Assembly (NCBI GenBank): GCA_026018925.1
Contig: JAKSZU010000323.1
Coordinates: 124,001-188,000, forward strand
Direction of reading: 5' to 3'
Source of the DNA: Tupaia tana
Lineage: Eukaryota > Chordata > Mammalia > Scandentia > Tupaiidae
DNA length: 64,000 bases
Of this stretch, positions 37,330-47,955 are shown in pieces. How positions within the stretch are numbered: position 1 is the first letter of the stretch; every line of letters begins with the position of its first letter. Below the pieces are notes generated by a model, which was given only the letters and a program-made list of their open reading frames with translations, was not told the DNA's origin and did no database searches. The translations under genes were made by a program, and so were the position numbers.

Positions 37330-40280
37330 GAACTAGATATTTCAGGGCACAGGAGAAATGAAGATTTTCTACTCATAATTCAGCCTCCAGCAAGCAAAGC
37401 TAGTGTGGCTGGAGAGTTGAGCCATTCTCTGAGAAGATTCCTCATGGAAAATGGGAACTAGATATTTCAGGGCACAGGAGAAATGAAGATTTTCTACTCA
37501 TAATTCAGCCTCCAGCAAGCAAAGCTAGTGTAGTAGGGGGCCCCTCTGGCCTTCTATCTCTGTCTCTGTGCTTCTGAGGTCTCTGTCTCTCTCTGCTCCT
37601 GTCTCCTCATTTATCATTTTGGTAAATTTTCCTTTTTACGATTTTTTTAAAAGTAGAGTTTCTCTCTGGCTCTCAGCTCCATCTTTTGTTTTGTTAATAA
37701 TCCCTTCTGCTCCTTTCTCCCAGGAAGGAGTGTTGAGCCATTCTCTGGGAAGATTCCTTATGGAAACTGGGAACTAGATATTTCAGGGCACAGGAGAAAT
37801 GAAGATTTTCTACTCATAATTCAGTCTACAGCAAGCAAATCTAGTGTGGCAGGAGAGCTGAGCCATTCTCTTAGAAGATTCCTCATGGAAACTGGGAACT
37901 AGATATTTTAGAGCACGGCAGAAATGAGGATTTTCTACTCATAATTCAGCCTCCAGCAAGCAAAGCTAGTGTGGTAGGTAGCCCCTCTGTACTTCTATCT
38001 CTCTCTCTGTGCCTCTGAGGTCTCTGTTTCTCTCTGCTACTGACTCCTCATTTTTTTTTGGTAATTTTTTCCTTTTAAGATTTTTTAAAGGTAGAGTTTC
38101 TCTCTGGCTCTCACCTCCATCTTGTGTTTTGTTAATAATACCTTCTGCTCCTTTCTCCCAGTAAGGAGAGTTGAGCTATTCTCTGAGAAGATTCCTCATG
38201 GAAACTGGGAACTAGATAATTCAGGCACAGGAGAAATGAAGATTTTCTACTCATAATTCTTCCTCCAGCAAGCAAAGCTAGTGTGGTAGGTAGCCCCTCT
38301 GTACTTCTATCTCTGTCTCTGTGCCTCTGAGGTCTCTGTCTCTCTCTGCTCCAGTTTCCTCATTGTTTTTTGGTAATTTTTCCTTTGTACGATTTTCTTA
38401 AAGGTAGAGTTTCTCTCTGGCTCTCATCTCCAACTTTTGTTTTGTTAATAATCCCTTCTGCTCCTTTCTCCCAGGCAGGAGAGTTGAGCCATTCTCTGAG
38501 AAGATTCCTCATTGAAACTTGGAATGAGATATTTCATGGCACAAGAGAAATGAAGATTTTCTACGCATAATTTAGCCTCCAGGAAGCAAAGCTTGTGTGG
38601 CAGGAGAGTTGAGCCATTCTCTGAGAAGTTTCCTCATGGAAACTGGGAACTAGATATTTCATGGCACAGGAGAAATTAAGATTTTCTACTCATAATTCAG
38701 CCTCCAGCAAGCAAAGCTAGTGTGGCAGGAGCGTTGAGCCATTCTCTGAGAAGATTCCTCATGGAAACTGGGATCTAGATATTTCAGGGCACAGAAGAAA
38801 TGAAGATTTTCTACTCATAATTCAGCCTCCAGCAACAAAAGCTTGTATGGTAGGGAGCCCCTCTGGCCTTCTATCTCTGTCTCTGTGCCTCTGAGGTCTC
38901 TGTCTCTCTCTGTTAATGTCTCCTCATTTTTTTTTTTTTGGTAATTTTTCCTTTTTACGATTTTTTTAAAGGTAGAGTTTCTCTCTGGCTCTCAGATCAA
39001 TCTTTTGTTTTGTTAATAATGCCTTCTGCTCCTTTCTCCCAGGCAGGAGAGTTGAGCCATTCTCTGAGAAGATTCCTGATGGAAACTGGGAACTAAATAT
39101 TTCAGGGCACAGGAGAAATGAAGATTTTCTTCTCATAATTCAGCCTCCAGCAAGCAAAGATAGTGTGGCAGGAGAGTTGAGCCATTCTCTGAGAAGATTC
39201 CTCATGGAAACTGGCAACTAGATATTTCAGGGCACAGGAGAAATGAAGATTTTCTACTCATAATTCAGCCTCCAGCAAGCAAAGCTAGTGTGGTAGGGAG
39301 CCCCTCTGGCCTTCCATCTCTGCCTCTGTGCCTCTGAGGTCTCTGTCTCTCTCTGCTCCTGTCTCCTCATTTTTTTTTGGTAATTTTTCCTTTTTACGAT
39401 TTTTTTAAACGTAGAGTTTCTCTCTGGCTCAAAGCTCCATCTTTTGTTTTGTTAGTAATCCCTTCTGCTCCTTTCTCCCAGGCAGGAGAGTTGAGCCATT
39501 CTCTGAGAGGATTCCTCATGGAAACTGGGAACAAGATATTTCAGGGCACAGGAGAAATGAAGATTTTCTACTCATAATTCAGCCTCCAGCAAGCAAACCT
39601 AGGGTGTTAGGGAGCCCCTCTGGCCTTCTATCTCTGTCTCTGTGCCTCTGAGGTCTCTGTCTCTCTCTGCTCCTGTCTCCTTATTTTTTTTTTGGTAATT
39701 TTCCCCTTTTACGATTTTTTTAAATGTAGAGTTTCTCTCTGGCTCTCAATTCCATCTTTTGTTTTGTTAATAATCCCTTCTGCTCCTTTCTCCCAAGCAG
39801 GAGAGTTGACCATTCTCTGAGAAGATTCCTCATGGAAACTGGGAAATAGATATTTCAGGGCACAGGAAATGAAGATTTTCTACTCATAATTCAGCCTCCA
39901 GCAAGGAAAGCTAGTGTGGCAGGTGAGTTGAGCCATTCTCTGAGAAGATTCCTCATGGAAACTGGAAACTAGATATTTCAGGGCACAGGAGAAATGAAGA
40001 TTTTCTACTCATAATTCAGGCTCCAGCAAGCAAAGCTAGTGTGGTAGGGAGCCCCTTTGGCCTTCTATCTCTGTCTCTGTGCCTCTGAGGTCTCTGTCTC
40101 TCTCTGCTCCTGTCTCCTCATTTTTTTTTGGTAATTTTTCATTTTTACGATTTTTGTAAAGGTAGAGTTTCTCTCTGGCTCTCAGCTCCATCTTTTGTTT
40201 TGTTAATAATCCCTTCTGCTCCTTTCTCCCAGGCAGGAGAGTTGAGCCATTCTCTGAGAAGATTCCTCATGGAAACTGGG
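37330..40280 (+). repeat. 3.83-kb repeat, first copy
   Basis: I starts 37533, 37974, 38286, 38850, 39293, 39607 and 40044 carry 2, 1, 3, 2, 1, 2 and 2 M units. They match the I starts at 41361-43874 at offsets of 3,828 to 3,832. Shared markers include ATCATTTTGGTAAATTTTCC, GTCTACAGCAAGCAAATC, CAACAAAAGCTTGTATGG, CTCAGATCAATC and the 122-bp monomer. The match fades at about 40280, where ATTTCATGGCAC meets ATTTCAGGGCAT in the other copy. Its left part overlaps block F. Confidence 0.9.
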
Positions 40281-40919
40281 AACTAGATATTTCATGGCAC
40301 AGGAGAAATGAAGATTTTCTACTCATAATTCAGCATCCAGCAAGCATAGGTAGTGTGGCAGGAGAGATGAGCCATTCTCTGAGAAGATTCCTCATGGAAA
40401 CTGGGAACTACATATTTTAGGGCACAGGAGTAATGAAGATTTTCTACTCATAATTCACCTCGAGCAAGCAAAGCTAGTGTGGTAGGGAACCCCTCTGGCC
40501 TTCTATTTCTTTCTCTCTGCCTCTGAGGTCTCTGTCTCTCTCTGCTCCTGTCTCCTCATTTTTTTTGGTAATTTTTCCTTTTTACGATTTTTTTAAAGGT
40601 AGAGTTTCTCTCTGTCTCTCAGCTCCATCTTTTGTTTTGTTAATAATCCCTTCTGCTCCTTTCTCCCAGGCAGGAGAGTTGAGCCATTCTCTGAGAAGTT
40701 TCCTCGTGGAAACTGGGAACTAGATATTTCAGGGCACAGGAGAAATGAAGATTTTCTACTCATAATTCAGCCTACAGCAAGAAAAGCTAGTGTGGCAGGA
40801 GAGTTGAGCCATTCTCTGAGAAGATTCCTCATGGAAACTGGGAACTAGATATTTCAGGGCACAGGAGAAATGAAGATTTTCTACTCATAATTCAGCCTCC
40901 AGCAATCAAAGCTAGTGTG

Positions 40920-40925
40920 GTAGGG
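40920..40925 (+). other. Splice-donor-like start of I
   Basis: GTAGGG follows ...AGTGTG, giving TG|GTAGGG, a moderate match to the vertebrate donor consensus (AG|GTRAGT). In the array 115 of 146 visible I starts keep GT. The others start GA (11), TT (9), GG (8) or AT (3). These losses are shared by whole subfamilies, so they are inherited and not sporadic. No evidence of splicing is available from DNA alone. Confidence 0.4.
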
Positions 40926-41080
40926 AGCCCCTCTGGCCTTCTATCTCTGTCTCTGTGCCTCTGAGGTCTCTGTCTCTCTCTGCTCCAGTCTCCTCATTTT
41001 TTTTTTTGGTAATTTTTCCTTTTTACGATTTTTTTAAAGGTAGAGTTTCTCTCTGGCTCTCAGCTCCATCTTTTGTTTTG

Positions 41081-41110
41081 TTAATAATCCCTTCTGCTCC
41101 TTTCTCCCAG
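41081..41110 (+). other. Branch-point-like motif, pyrimidine tract and acceptor-like end of I
   Basis: TTAAT at 41081-41085 fits the loose vertebrate branch motif yUnAy, with the candidate adenine at 41084, 26 nt before the end of I. A pyrimidine tract with no internal AG follows and closes with CAG, then G of the next M. All parts have the order and spacing of a strong 3' splice site. 139 of 147 I copies end in AG. Exceptions are CAC (ends 179 and 2190), CAT (18888) and CAA in the five copies followed by 122-bp monomers, where an AG appears one base later. Confidence 0.45.
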
Positions 41111-41159
41111 GCAGGAGAGTTGAGACATTCTCTGAGAAGATTCCTCATGGAAACTGGGA

Positions 41160-44110
41160 ACTAGATATTTCAGAGCACAGGAGAAATGAAGATTTTCTAC
41201 TCATAATTCAGCCTCCAGCAAGCAAAGCTAGTGTGGCTGGAGAGTTGAGCCATTCTCTGAGAAGATTCCTCATGGAAAATGGGAACTAGATATTTCAGGG
41301 CACGGGAGAAATGAAGATTTTCTACTCATAATTCAGCCTCCAGCAAGAAAAGCTAGTGTAGTAGGGGGCCCCTCTGGCCTTCTATCTCTGTCTCTGTGCT
41401 TCTGAGGTCTCTGTCTCTCTCTGCTCCTGTCTCCTCATTTATCATTTTGGTAAATTTTCCCTTTTACGATTTTTTTAAAAGTAGAGTTTCTCTCTGGCTC
41501 TCAGCTCCATCTTTTGTTTTATTAATAATCCCTTCTGATCCTTTCTCCCAGGAAGGAGTGTTGAGCCATTCTCTGGGAAGATTCCTTATGAAAACTGGGA
41601 ACTAGATATTTCAGGGCACAGGAGAAATGAAGATTTTCTACTCATAATTCAGTCTACAGCAAGCAAATCTAGTGTGGCAGGACAGCTGAGCCATTCTCTT
41701 AGAAGATTCCTCATGGAAACTGGGAACTAGATATTTTAGGGCACGGCAGAAATGAGGATTTTCTACTCATAATTCAGCCTCCAGCAAGCAAAGCTAGTGT
41801 GGTAGGTAGCCCCTCTGTACTTCTATCTCTCTCTCTGTGCCTCTGAGGTCTCTGTCTCTCTCTGCTACTGTCTCCTCATTTTTTTTTTTGGTAATTTTTT
41901 CCTTTTAAGATTTTTTTAAAGATAGAGTTTCTCTCTGGCTCTCAGCTCCATCTTGTGTTTTGTTAATAATACCTTCTGCTCCTTTCTCCCAGTAAGGAGA
42001 GTTGAGCTATTCTCTGAGAAGATTCCTCATGGAAACTGGGAACTAGATATTTCAGGGCACAGGAGAAATGCAGATTTTCTACTCATAATTCTGCCTCCAG
42101 CAAGCAAAGCTAGTGTGGTAGGTAGCCCCTCTGTACTTCTATCTCTGTCTCTATGCCTCTGAGGTCTCTGTCTCTCTCTGTTCCAGTTTCCTCATTGTTT
42201 TTTGGTAATTTTTCCTTTTTACGATTTTCTTAAAGGTAGAGTTTCTCTCTGGCTCTCAGCTCCAACTTTTGTTTTGTTAATAATCCCTTCTGCTCCTTTC
42301 TCCCAGGCAGGAGAGTTGAGCCATTCTCTGAGAAGATTCCTCATTGAAACTGGGAATGAGATATTTCATGGCACAAGAGAAATGAAGATTTTCTACGCAT
42401 AATTTAGCCTCCAGGAAGCAAAGCTTGTGTGGCAGGAGAGTTGAGCCATTCTCTGAGAAGTTTCCTCATGGAAACTGGGAACTAGATATTTCATGGCACA
42501 GGACAAATTAAGATTTTCTACTCATAATTCAGCCTCCAGCAAGCAAAGCTAGTGTGGCAGGAGCGTTGAGCCATTATCTGAGAAGATTCCTCATGGAAAC
42601 TGGGATCTAGATATTTCAGGGCACAGAAGAAATGAAGATTTTCTACTCATAATTCAGCCTCCAGCAACAAAAGCTTGTATGGTAGGGAGCCCCTCTGGCC
42701 TTCTATCTCTGTCTCTGTGCCTCTGAGGTCTCTGTCTCTCTCTGCTCCTGTCTCCTCATTTTTTCTTTTTGGTAATTTTTCCTTTTTACGATTTCTGTAA
42801 AGGTAGAGTTTCTCTCTGGCTCTCAGATCAATCTTTTGTTTTGTTAATAATGCCTTCTGCTCCTTTCTCCCAGGCAGGAGAGTTGAGCCATTCTCTGAGA
42901 AGATTCCTCATGGAAACTGGGAACTAAATATTTCAGGGCACAGGAGAAATGAAGATTTTCTTCTCATAATTCAGCCTCCAGCAAGCAAAGCTAGTGTGGC
43001 AGGAGAGTTGAGCCATTCTCTGAGAAGATTCCTCATGGAAACTGGCAACTAGATATTTCAGGGCACAGGAGAAATGAAGATTTTCTACTCATAATTCAGC
43101 CTCCAGCAAGCAAAGCTAGTGTGGTAGGGAGCCCCTCTGGCCTTCCATCTCTTCCTCTGTGCCTCTGAGGTCTCTGTCTCTCTCTGCTCCTGTCTCCTCA
43201 TTTTTTTTTGGTAATTTTTCCTTTTTACGATTTTTTTAAAGGTAGAGTTTCTCTCTGGCTCAAATCTCCATCATTTGTTTTGTTAGTAATCCCTGCTGCT
43301 CCTTTCTCCCAGGCAGGAGAGTTGAGCCATTCTCTGAGAGGATTCCTCATGGAAACTGGGAACAAGATATTTCAGGGCACAGGAGAAATGAAGATTTTCT
43401 ACTCATAATTCAGCCTCCAGCAAGCAAACCTAGGGTGTTAGGGAGCCCCTCTGGCCTTCTATCTCTGTCTCTGTGCCTCTGAGGTCTCTGTCTCTCTCTG
43501 CTCCTGTCTCCTAATTTTTTTTTGGTAATTTTCCCCTTTTACGATTTTTTTACATGTAGAGTTTCTCTCTGGCTCTCAATTCCATCTTTTGTTTTGTTAA
43601 TAATCCCTTCTGCTCCTTTCTCCCAAGCAGGAGAGTTGACCATTCTCTGAGAAGATTCCTCATGGAAACTGGGAACTAGATATTTCAGGGCACAGGAAAT
43701 GAAGATTTTCTACTCATAATTCAGCCTCCAGCAAGGAAAGCTACTGTGGCAGGTGAGTTGAGCCATTCTCTGAGAAGATTCCTCATGGAAACTGGAAACT
43801 AGATATTTCAGGGCACAGGAGAAATGAAGATTTTCTACTCATAATTCAGCCTCCAGCAAGCAAAGCTAGTGTGGTAGGGAGCCCCTTTTGCCTTCTATCT
43901 CTGTCTCTGTGCCTCTGAGGTCTCTGTCTCTCTCTGCTCCTGTCTCCTCATTTTTTTTTTGTAATTTTTCGTTTTTACGATTTTTGTAAAGGTAGAGATT
44001 CTCTCTGGCTCTCAGCTCCATCTTTTGTTTTGTTAATAATCCCTTCTGCTCCTTTCTCCCAGGCAGGAGAGTTGAGCCATTCTCTGAGAAGATTCCTCAT
44101 GGAAACTGGG
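41160..44110 (+). repeat. 3.83-kb repeat, second copy
   Basis: I starts 41361, 41802, 42118, 42682, 43124, 43438 and 43874 carry 2, 1, 3, 2, 1, 2 and 3 M units. All but the last number equal the first copy. Small differences include TTTTATTAATAAT near 41518 and TACATGTAGAG near 43551. The start of the same series (2, 1, 3) is seen a third time at 63054, as part of block F copy 2. Confidence 0.9.
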
Positions 44111-44925
44111 AACTAGATATTTCAGGGCATAGGAAAAATGAAGATTATCTACTCATAATTCAGCCTCCAGCAAGCAAAACTGGTGTGGCAGGAGAGTTGA
44201 GCCATTCTCTGAGAAGATTCCTCATGGAAACTGGGAACTAGATATTTCAGGGCACAGGAGAAATGAAGATTTTCTACTCATAATTCAGCCTCCAGCAATC
44301 AAAGCTAGTGTGGCTGGAGAGTTGCGCCATTCTCTGAGAAGATGCCTCATGGAAAATGGGAACTAGATATTTCAGGGCACGGGAGAAATGAAGATTTTCT
44401 ACTCATAATTCAGCCTTCAGCAAGCAAAGCTAGTGTGGTAGGTAGCCCCTCTGGACTTCTATCTCTGTCTCTGTGCCTCTGAGGTCTCTGTCTCTCTCTG
44501 CTCCAGTCTCCTCATTGTTTTTTGGTAATTTTTCCTTTTTACGATATTCTTAAAGGTAGAGTTTCTCTCTGGCTCTCAGCTCCAACTTTTGTTTTGTTAA
44601 TAATCCCTTCTGCTCCTTTCTCCCAGGCAGGAGAGTTGAGCCATTCTCTGAGACGATTCCTCATGGAAACTGGGAACGAGATATTTCATGGCACAAGAGA
44701 AATGAAGATTTTCTACGCATAATTTAGCCTCCAGGAAGCAAAGCTTGTGTGGCAGGAGAGTTGAGCCATTCTCTGAGAAGTTTCCTCATGGAAACTGGGA
44801 ACTAGATATTTCATGGCACAGGAGAAATTAATATTTTCTACTCATAATTCAGCCTCCAGCAAGCAAAGCTAGTGTGGCAGGAGCGTTGAGCCATTCTCTG
44901 AGAAGATTCCTCATGGAAACTGGGA

Positions 44926-47900
44926 TCTAGATATTTCAGGGCACAGGAGAAATGAAGATTTTCTACTCATAATTCAGCCTCCAGCAAGCAAAGCTAGTGT
45001 GGTAGGGAGCTCCTCTGGCCTTCTATCTGTGTCTCTGTGTCTCTGAGGTCTCTGTCTCACTCTACTCCTGTCTCCTCATTTTTTTTTCGTAATTTTTTCT
45101 TTTTAAGATTTTTTAAAGTTAGAGTTTCTCTCTGGCTCTCAGCTCCATCTTTTGTTTTGTTAATAATCCTTTCTGCTACTATCTCCCAGGCAGGAGAGTT
45201 GAGCCATTCTCTGAGAAGATTCCTCATGGAAACTGGGAAGGAGATATTTCAGGGCACAGGAAAAATGAAGATTTTCTACTTATAATTCAGCCTCCAGCAA
45301 GCAAAGCTAGTGTGCCAGGAGAGTTGAGCCATTCTCTGAGAAGTTTCCTCATGGAAACTGGGAACTAGATATTTCAGGGCACAGGAAATGAAGATTTTCT
45401 ACTCATAATTCAGCCTCCAGCAAGGAAAGCTAGTGTGGCAGGTGAGTTGAGCCATTCTCTGAGAAGATTCCTCATGGAAACATGGAACTAGATATTTCAG
45501 GGCAGAGGAGCAATGAAGATTTTCTACTCATAATTCAGCCTCCAGCAAGCAAAGCTAGTGTGGTAGGGAGCCCCTCTGGCCTTCTATCTCTGTCTCTGTG
45601 CCTCTGAGGTCTCTGTCTCTCTCTTCTCCTGTCTCCTCATTTTTTTTTCGTAATTTTTCCTTTTTACGATTTTTTAAAGGTAGAGTTTCTCTCTGGCTCT
45701 CAGCTCCATCTTTTGTTTTGTTAAAAATCTTTTCTGCTACCATCTCCCAGGCAGGAAAGTTGAGCCATTCTCTGAGAAGATTCCTCATGGAAACTGGGAA
45801 CGAGATATTTCAGGGCACAGGAAAAATGAAGATTTTCTACTTATAATTCAGCCTCCAGCAAGCAAAGCTAGTGTGCCAGGAGACTTGAGCCATTCTCTGA
45901 GAAGTTTCCTCATGGAAACTGGGAACTAGATATTTCAGGGCACAGGAAATGAAGATTTTCTACTCATAATTCAGCCTCCAGCAAGGAAAGCTAGTGTGGC
46001 AGGTGAGTTGAGCCATTCTCTGAGAAGATTCCTCATGGAAACTGGGAACTAGATATTTCAGGGCACAGGAGAAATGAAGATTTTCTACTCATAATTCAGA
46101 CTCCAGCAAGCAAAGCTAGTGTGGTAGGGAACCCCTCTGGCCTTCTATCTCTTTCTCTCTGCCTCTGAGGTCTCTGTCTCTCTCTGCTCCTGTCTCCTCA
46201 TATTTTTTTTTGGTAATTTTTCCTTTTTACGATTTTTTTAAAGGTATAGTTTCTCTCTGGCTCTCAGCTCCATCTTTTGTTTTGTTAATAATCCCTTCTG
46301 CTCCTTTCTCCCAGTCAGGAGAGTTGAGCCATTCTCTGAGAAGATTCCTCATTGAAACTGGGAACTAGGTATTTCAGGACACAGGAGAAATGAAGATTTT
46401 CTACTCATAATGCAGCCTCAAGCAAGGAAAGCTAGTGTGGCAGGAGAGTTGAGCCATTCTCTGAGAAGATTCCTCATGGAAACTGGGAACTAGATATTTC
46501 AGGGAACGGGAGAAATGAAGATTTTCTACTCATAATTCAGCCTCCAGCAAGCAAAGCTAGTGTGGTAGGGAGTCCCTCTGGCCTTCTATCTCTCTCTCTG
46601 CCTCTGAGGTCTCTGTCTCTATCTGCTCCTGTCTCCACATTTTTTTTTGGTAATTTCTCCGTTTTACGATTTTTTTAAAGGTAGAATTTCTCTCAGGCTC
46701 TCAGCTCCATCTTTTGTTTTGTTAATAATCCCTTCTGCTCCTTTCTCCCAGGCAGGAGAGTTGAGCCATTCTCTGAGAAGATTCCTCATGGAAACTGGGA
46801 ACTAGATATTTCAGGGCACAGGAGAAATGAAGATTTTCTCCTCATAATTCATCCTCAAGCAATCAAAGCTAGTGTTGCAGGAGAGTTGAGCCATTCTCTG
46901 AGAAGATTCCTCATGGAAACTGGGAACTAGATATTTCAGGGCACGGGAGAAATGAAGATTTTCTACTCATAATTCAGCCTCCAGCAAGCAAAGCTAGTGT
47001 AGCAGGAGAGTTGAGCCATTCTCTGAGAAGATCCCTCATGGAAACTGGGAAATAGATATTTCAGGGCACGGGAGAAATGAAGATTTTCTACTCATAATTC
47101 AGCTTCCAGCAAGCAAAGCTAGTGTGGAAGGGAGCCCCACTGGCCTTCTATCTCTGTCTCTGTGCCTCTGATGTCATTGTCTCTCTCTGTTCCTGTCTCC
47201 TCATTTTTTTTGGTAATTTTTTATTTTAAGATTTTTTTAAAGGTAGAGTTTCTCTCTGGCTCTCAGCTCCATCTTTTGTTTTGTTAATAATCCTTTCTGC
47301 TACTATCTCCCAGGCAGGAGAGTTGAGTCATTCTCTGAGAAGATTCCTCATGGAAACTGGGAACGAGATATTTCAGGGCACAGGAAAAATGAAGATTTTC
47401 TACTTATAATTCAGCCTCCAGCAAGCAAAGCTTGTGTGCCAGGAGAGTTGAGCCATTCTCTGAGAAGTTTCCTCATGGAAACTGCGAACTAGATATTTCA
47501 GGGCACAGGAAATGAAGATTTTCTACTCATAATTCAGCCTCCAGCAAGGAAAGCTAGTGTGGCAGGTGAGTTGAGCCATTCTCTGAGAAGATTCCTCATG
47601 GAAACTGGGAACTCGATATTTCAGGGCACAGGAGAAATGAAGATTTTCTACTCATAATTCAGCCTCCAGCAAGCAAAGCTAATGTGGTAGGGAGCCCCTC
47701 TGGCCTTCTATCTCTGTCTCTGTGCCTCTGAGTTCTCTGTCTCTCTCTGCTCCTGTCTCCTCATTTTTTTTGGTAATTTTTTATTTTAAGATTTTTTTAA
47801 AGGTAGAGTTTCTCTCTGGCTCTCAGCTCCATCTTTTGTTTTGTTAATAATCCCTTCTGCTCCTTTCTCCCAGGCAGGAGAGTTGAGCCATTCTCTGAGA

Positions 47901-47955
47901 AGATTCCTCATGGAAACTGGGAACTAGATATTTCAGGGCACAGGAGAAATGAAGA
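44926..47955 (+). repeat. Block A, first copy (3.0 kb)
   Basis: I starts are 45002, 45563, 46124, 46565, 47127 and 47687, with 3, 3, 2, 3, 3 and 2 M units. Markers include CTCACTCTACTCC, TTTCGTAATTTTTTC, GTTAAAAATC, GCTACCATCTCCC, GAAACATGGAAC, GTGTTGCAGG and GATGTCATTGTC. The same series starts at 50197, at offsets of 5,195-5,196. The left edge lies near 44926, between GGGATCTAG here and GGGAACTAG in the other copy. The right edge is inside the first M after 47687. Confidence 0.93.

Larger units (their letters stand above)
29318..38480 (+). repeat. Block F, first copy (~9.2 kb segmental duplication)
   Basis: I starts are 29433, 29874, 30438, 30877, 31192, 31507, 31943, 32258, 32827, 33264, 33703, 34141, 34581, 35148, 35585, 35900, 36337, 36651, 36969, 37533, 37974 and 38286. 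M units follow as 2,3,2,1,1,2,1,3,2,2,2,2,3,2,1,2,1,1,3,2,1,3 (the last set runs on beyond the block). The same series, apart from two extra modules, occurs at 53960-64000. Offsets are 24,638-24,642 up to 34581, then 25,083-25,084, then about 25,522. Subfamily markers agree at each I I compared. The right limit is set by the window end, so the duplication may be longer. Confidence 0.93.
40920..41110 (+). repeat. Representative intron-like segment I (191 bp)
   Basis: I is about 73% pyrimidine on the + strand (52 purines in 191 bases here). In order it holds GTAGGGAG, a CTCT-rich stretch, CTCCTCA followed by a T tract, GGTAATTTTTCC, TTTTTACGATTTTTTT, AAAGGTAGAG, CTCTCTGGCTCTCAG, CTTTTGTTTTG, TTAATAATCCC and finally the pyrimidine tract ending CTCCCAG. 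The first and last bases are defined by comparison with M-M junctions elsewhere: removing the segment restores GTGTG/GCAGG exactly, with one G of ambiguity. GGGAG near the left end and CTCCC near the right end are inverse complements, a weak hint of terminal inverted repeats. Most length variation (186-193 bp) lies in the T tract. I carries no reading frame that stays open across copies. It could be an inserted element, an intron-like unit, or simply a second satellite component. Confidence 0.95.
38481..44925 (+). repeat. Array segment between block F and block A
   Basis: I starts are 38850, 39293, 39607, 40044, 40482, 40920, 41361, 41802, 42118, 42682, 43124, 43438, 43874 and 44438, with 2, 1, 2, 2, 2, 2, 2, 1, 3, 2, 1, 2, 3 and 3 M units. 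It contains most of the 3.83-kb repeat pair. The modules at 40482-41360 lie between the two copies and are absent from the repeat itself. Confidence 0.9.

Noticed and set aside
40920..41234. The 315-bp module being a multiple of three, as a hint of coding
   Set aside because: Stops occur in both parts, modules of 440 and 565 bp break the frame, and I length varies by single bases.
45555..45788. Minus-strand frames of about 60-77 codons rich in Lys, Arg and Glu
   Set aside because: They are the reverse complement of the same I segment. The charge comes from purine-rich codons, and the frames appear only where the T tract has a permissive length.
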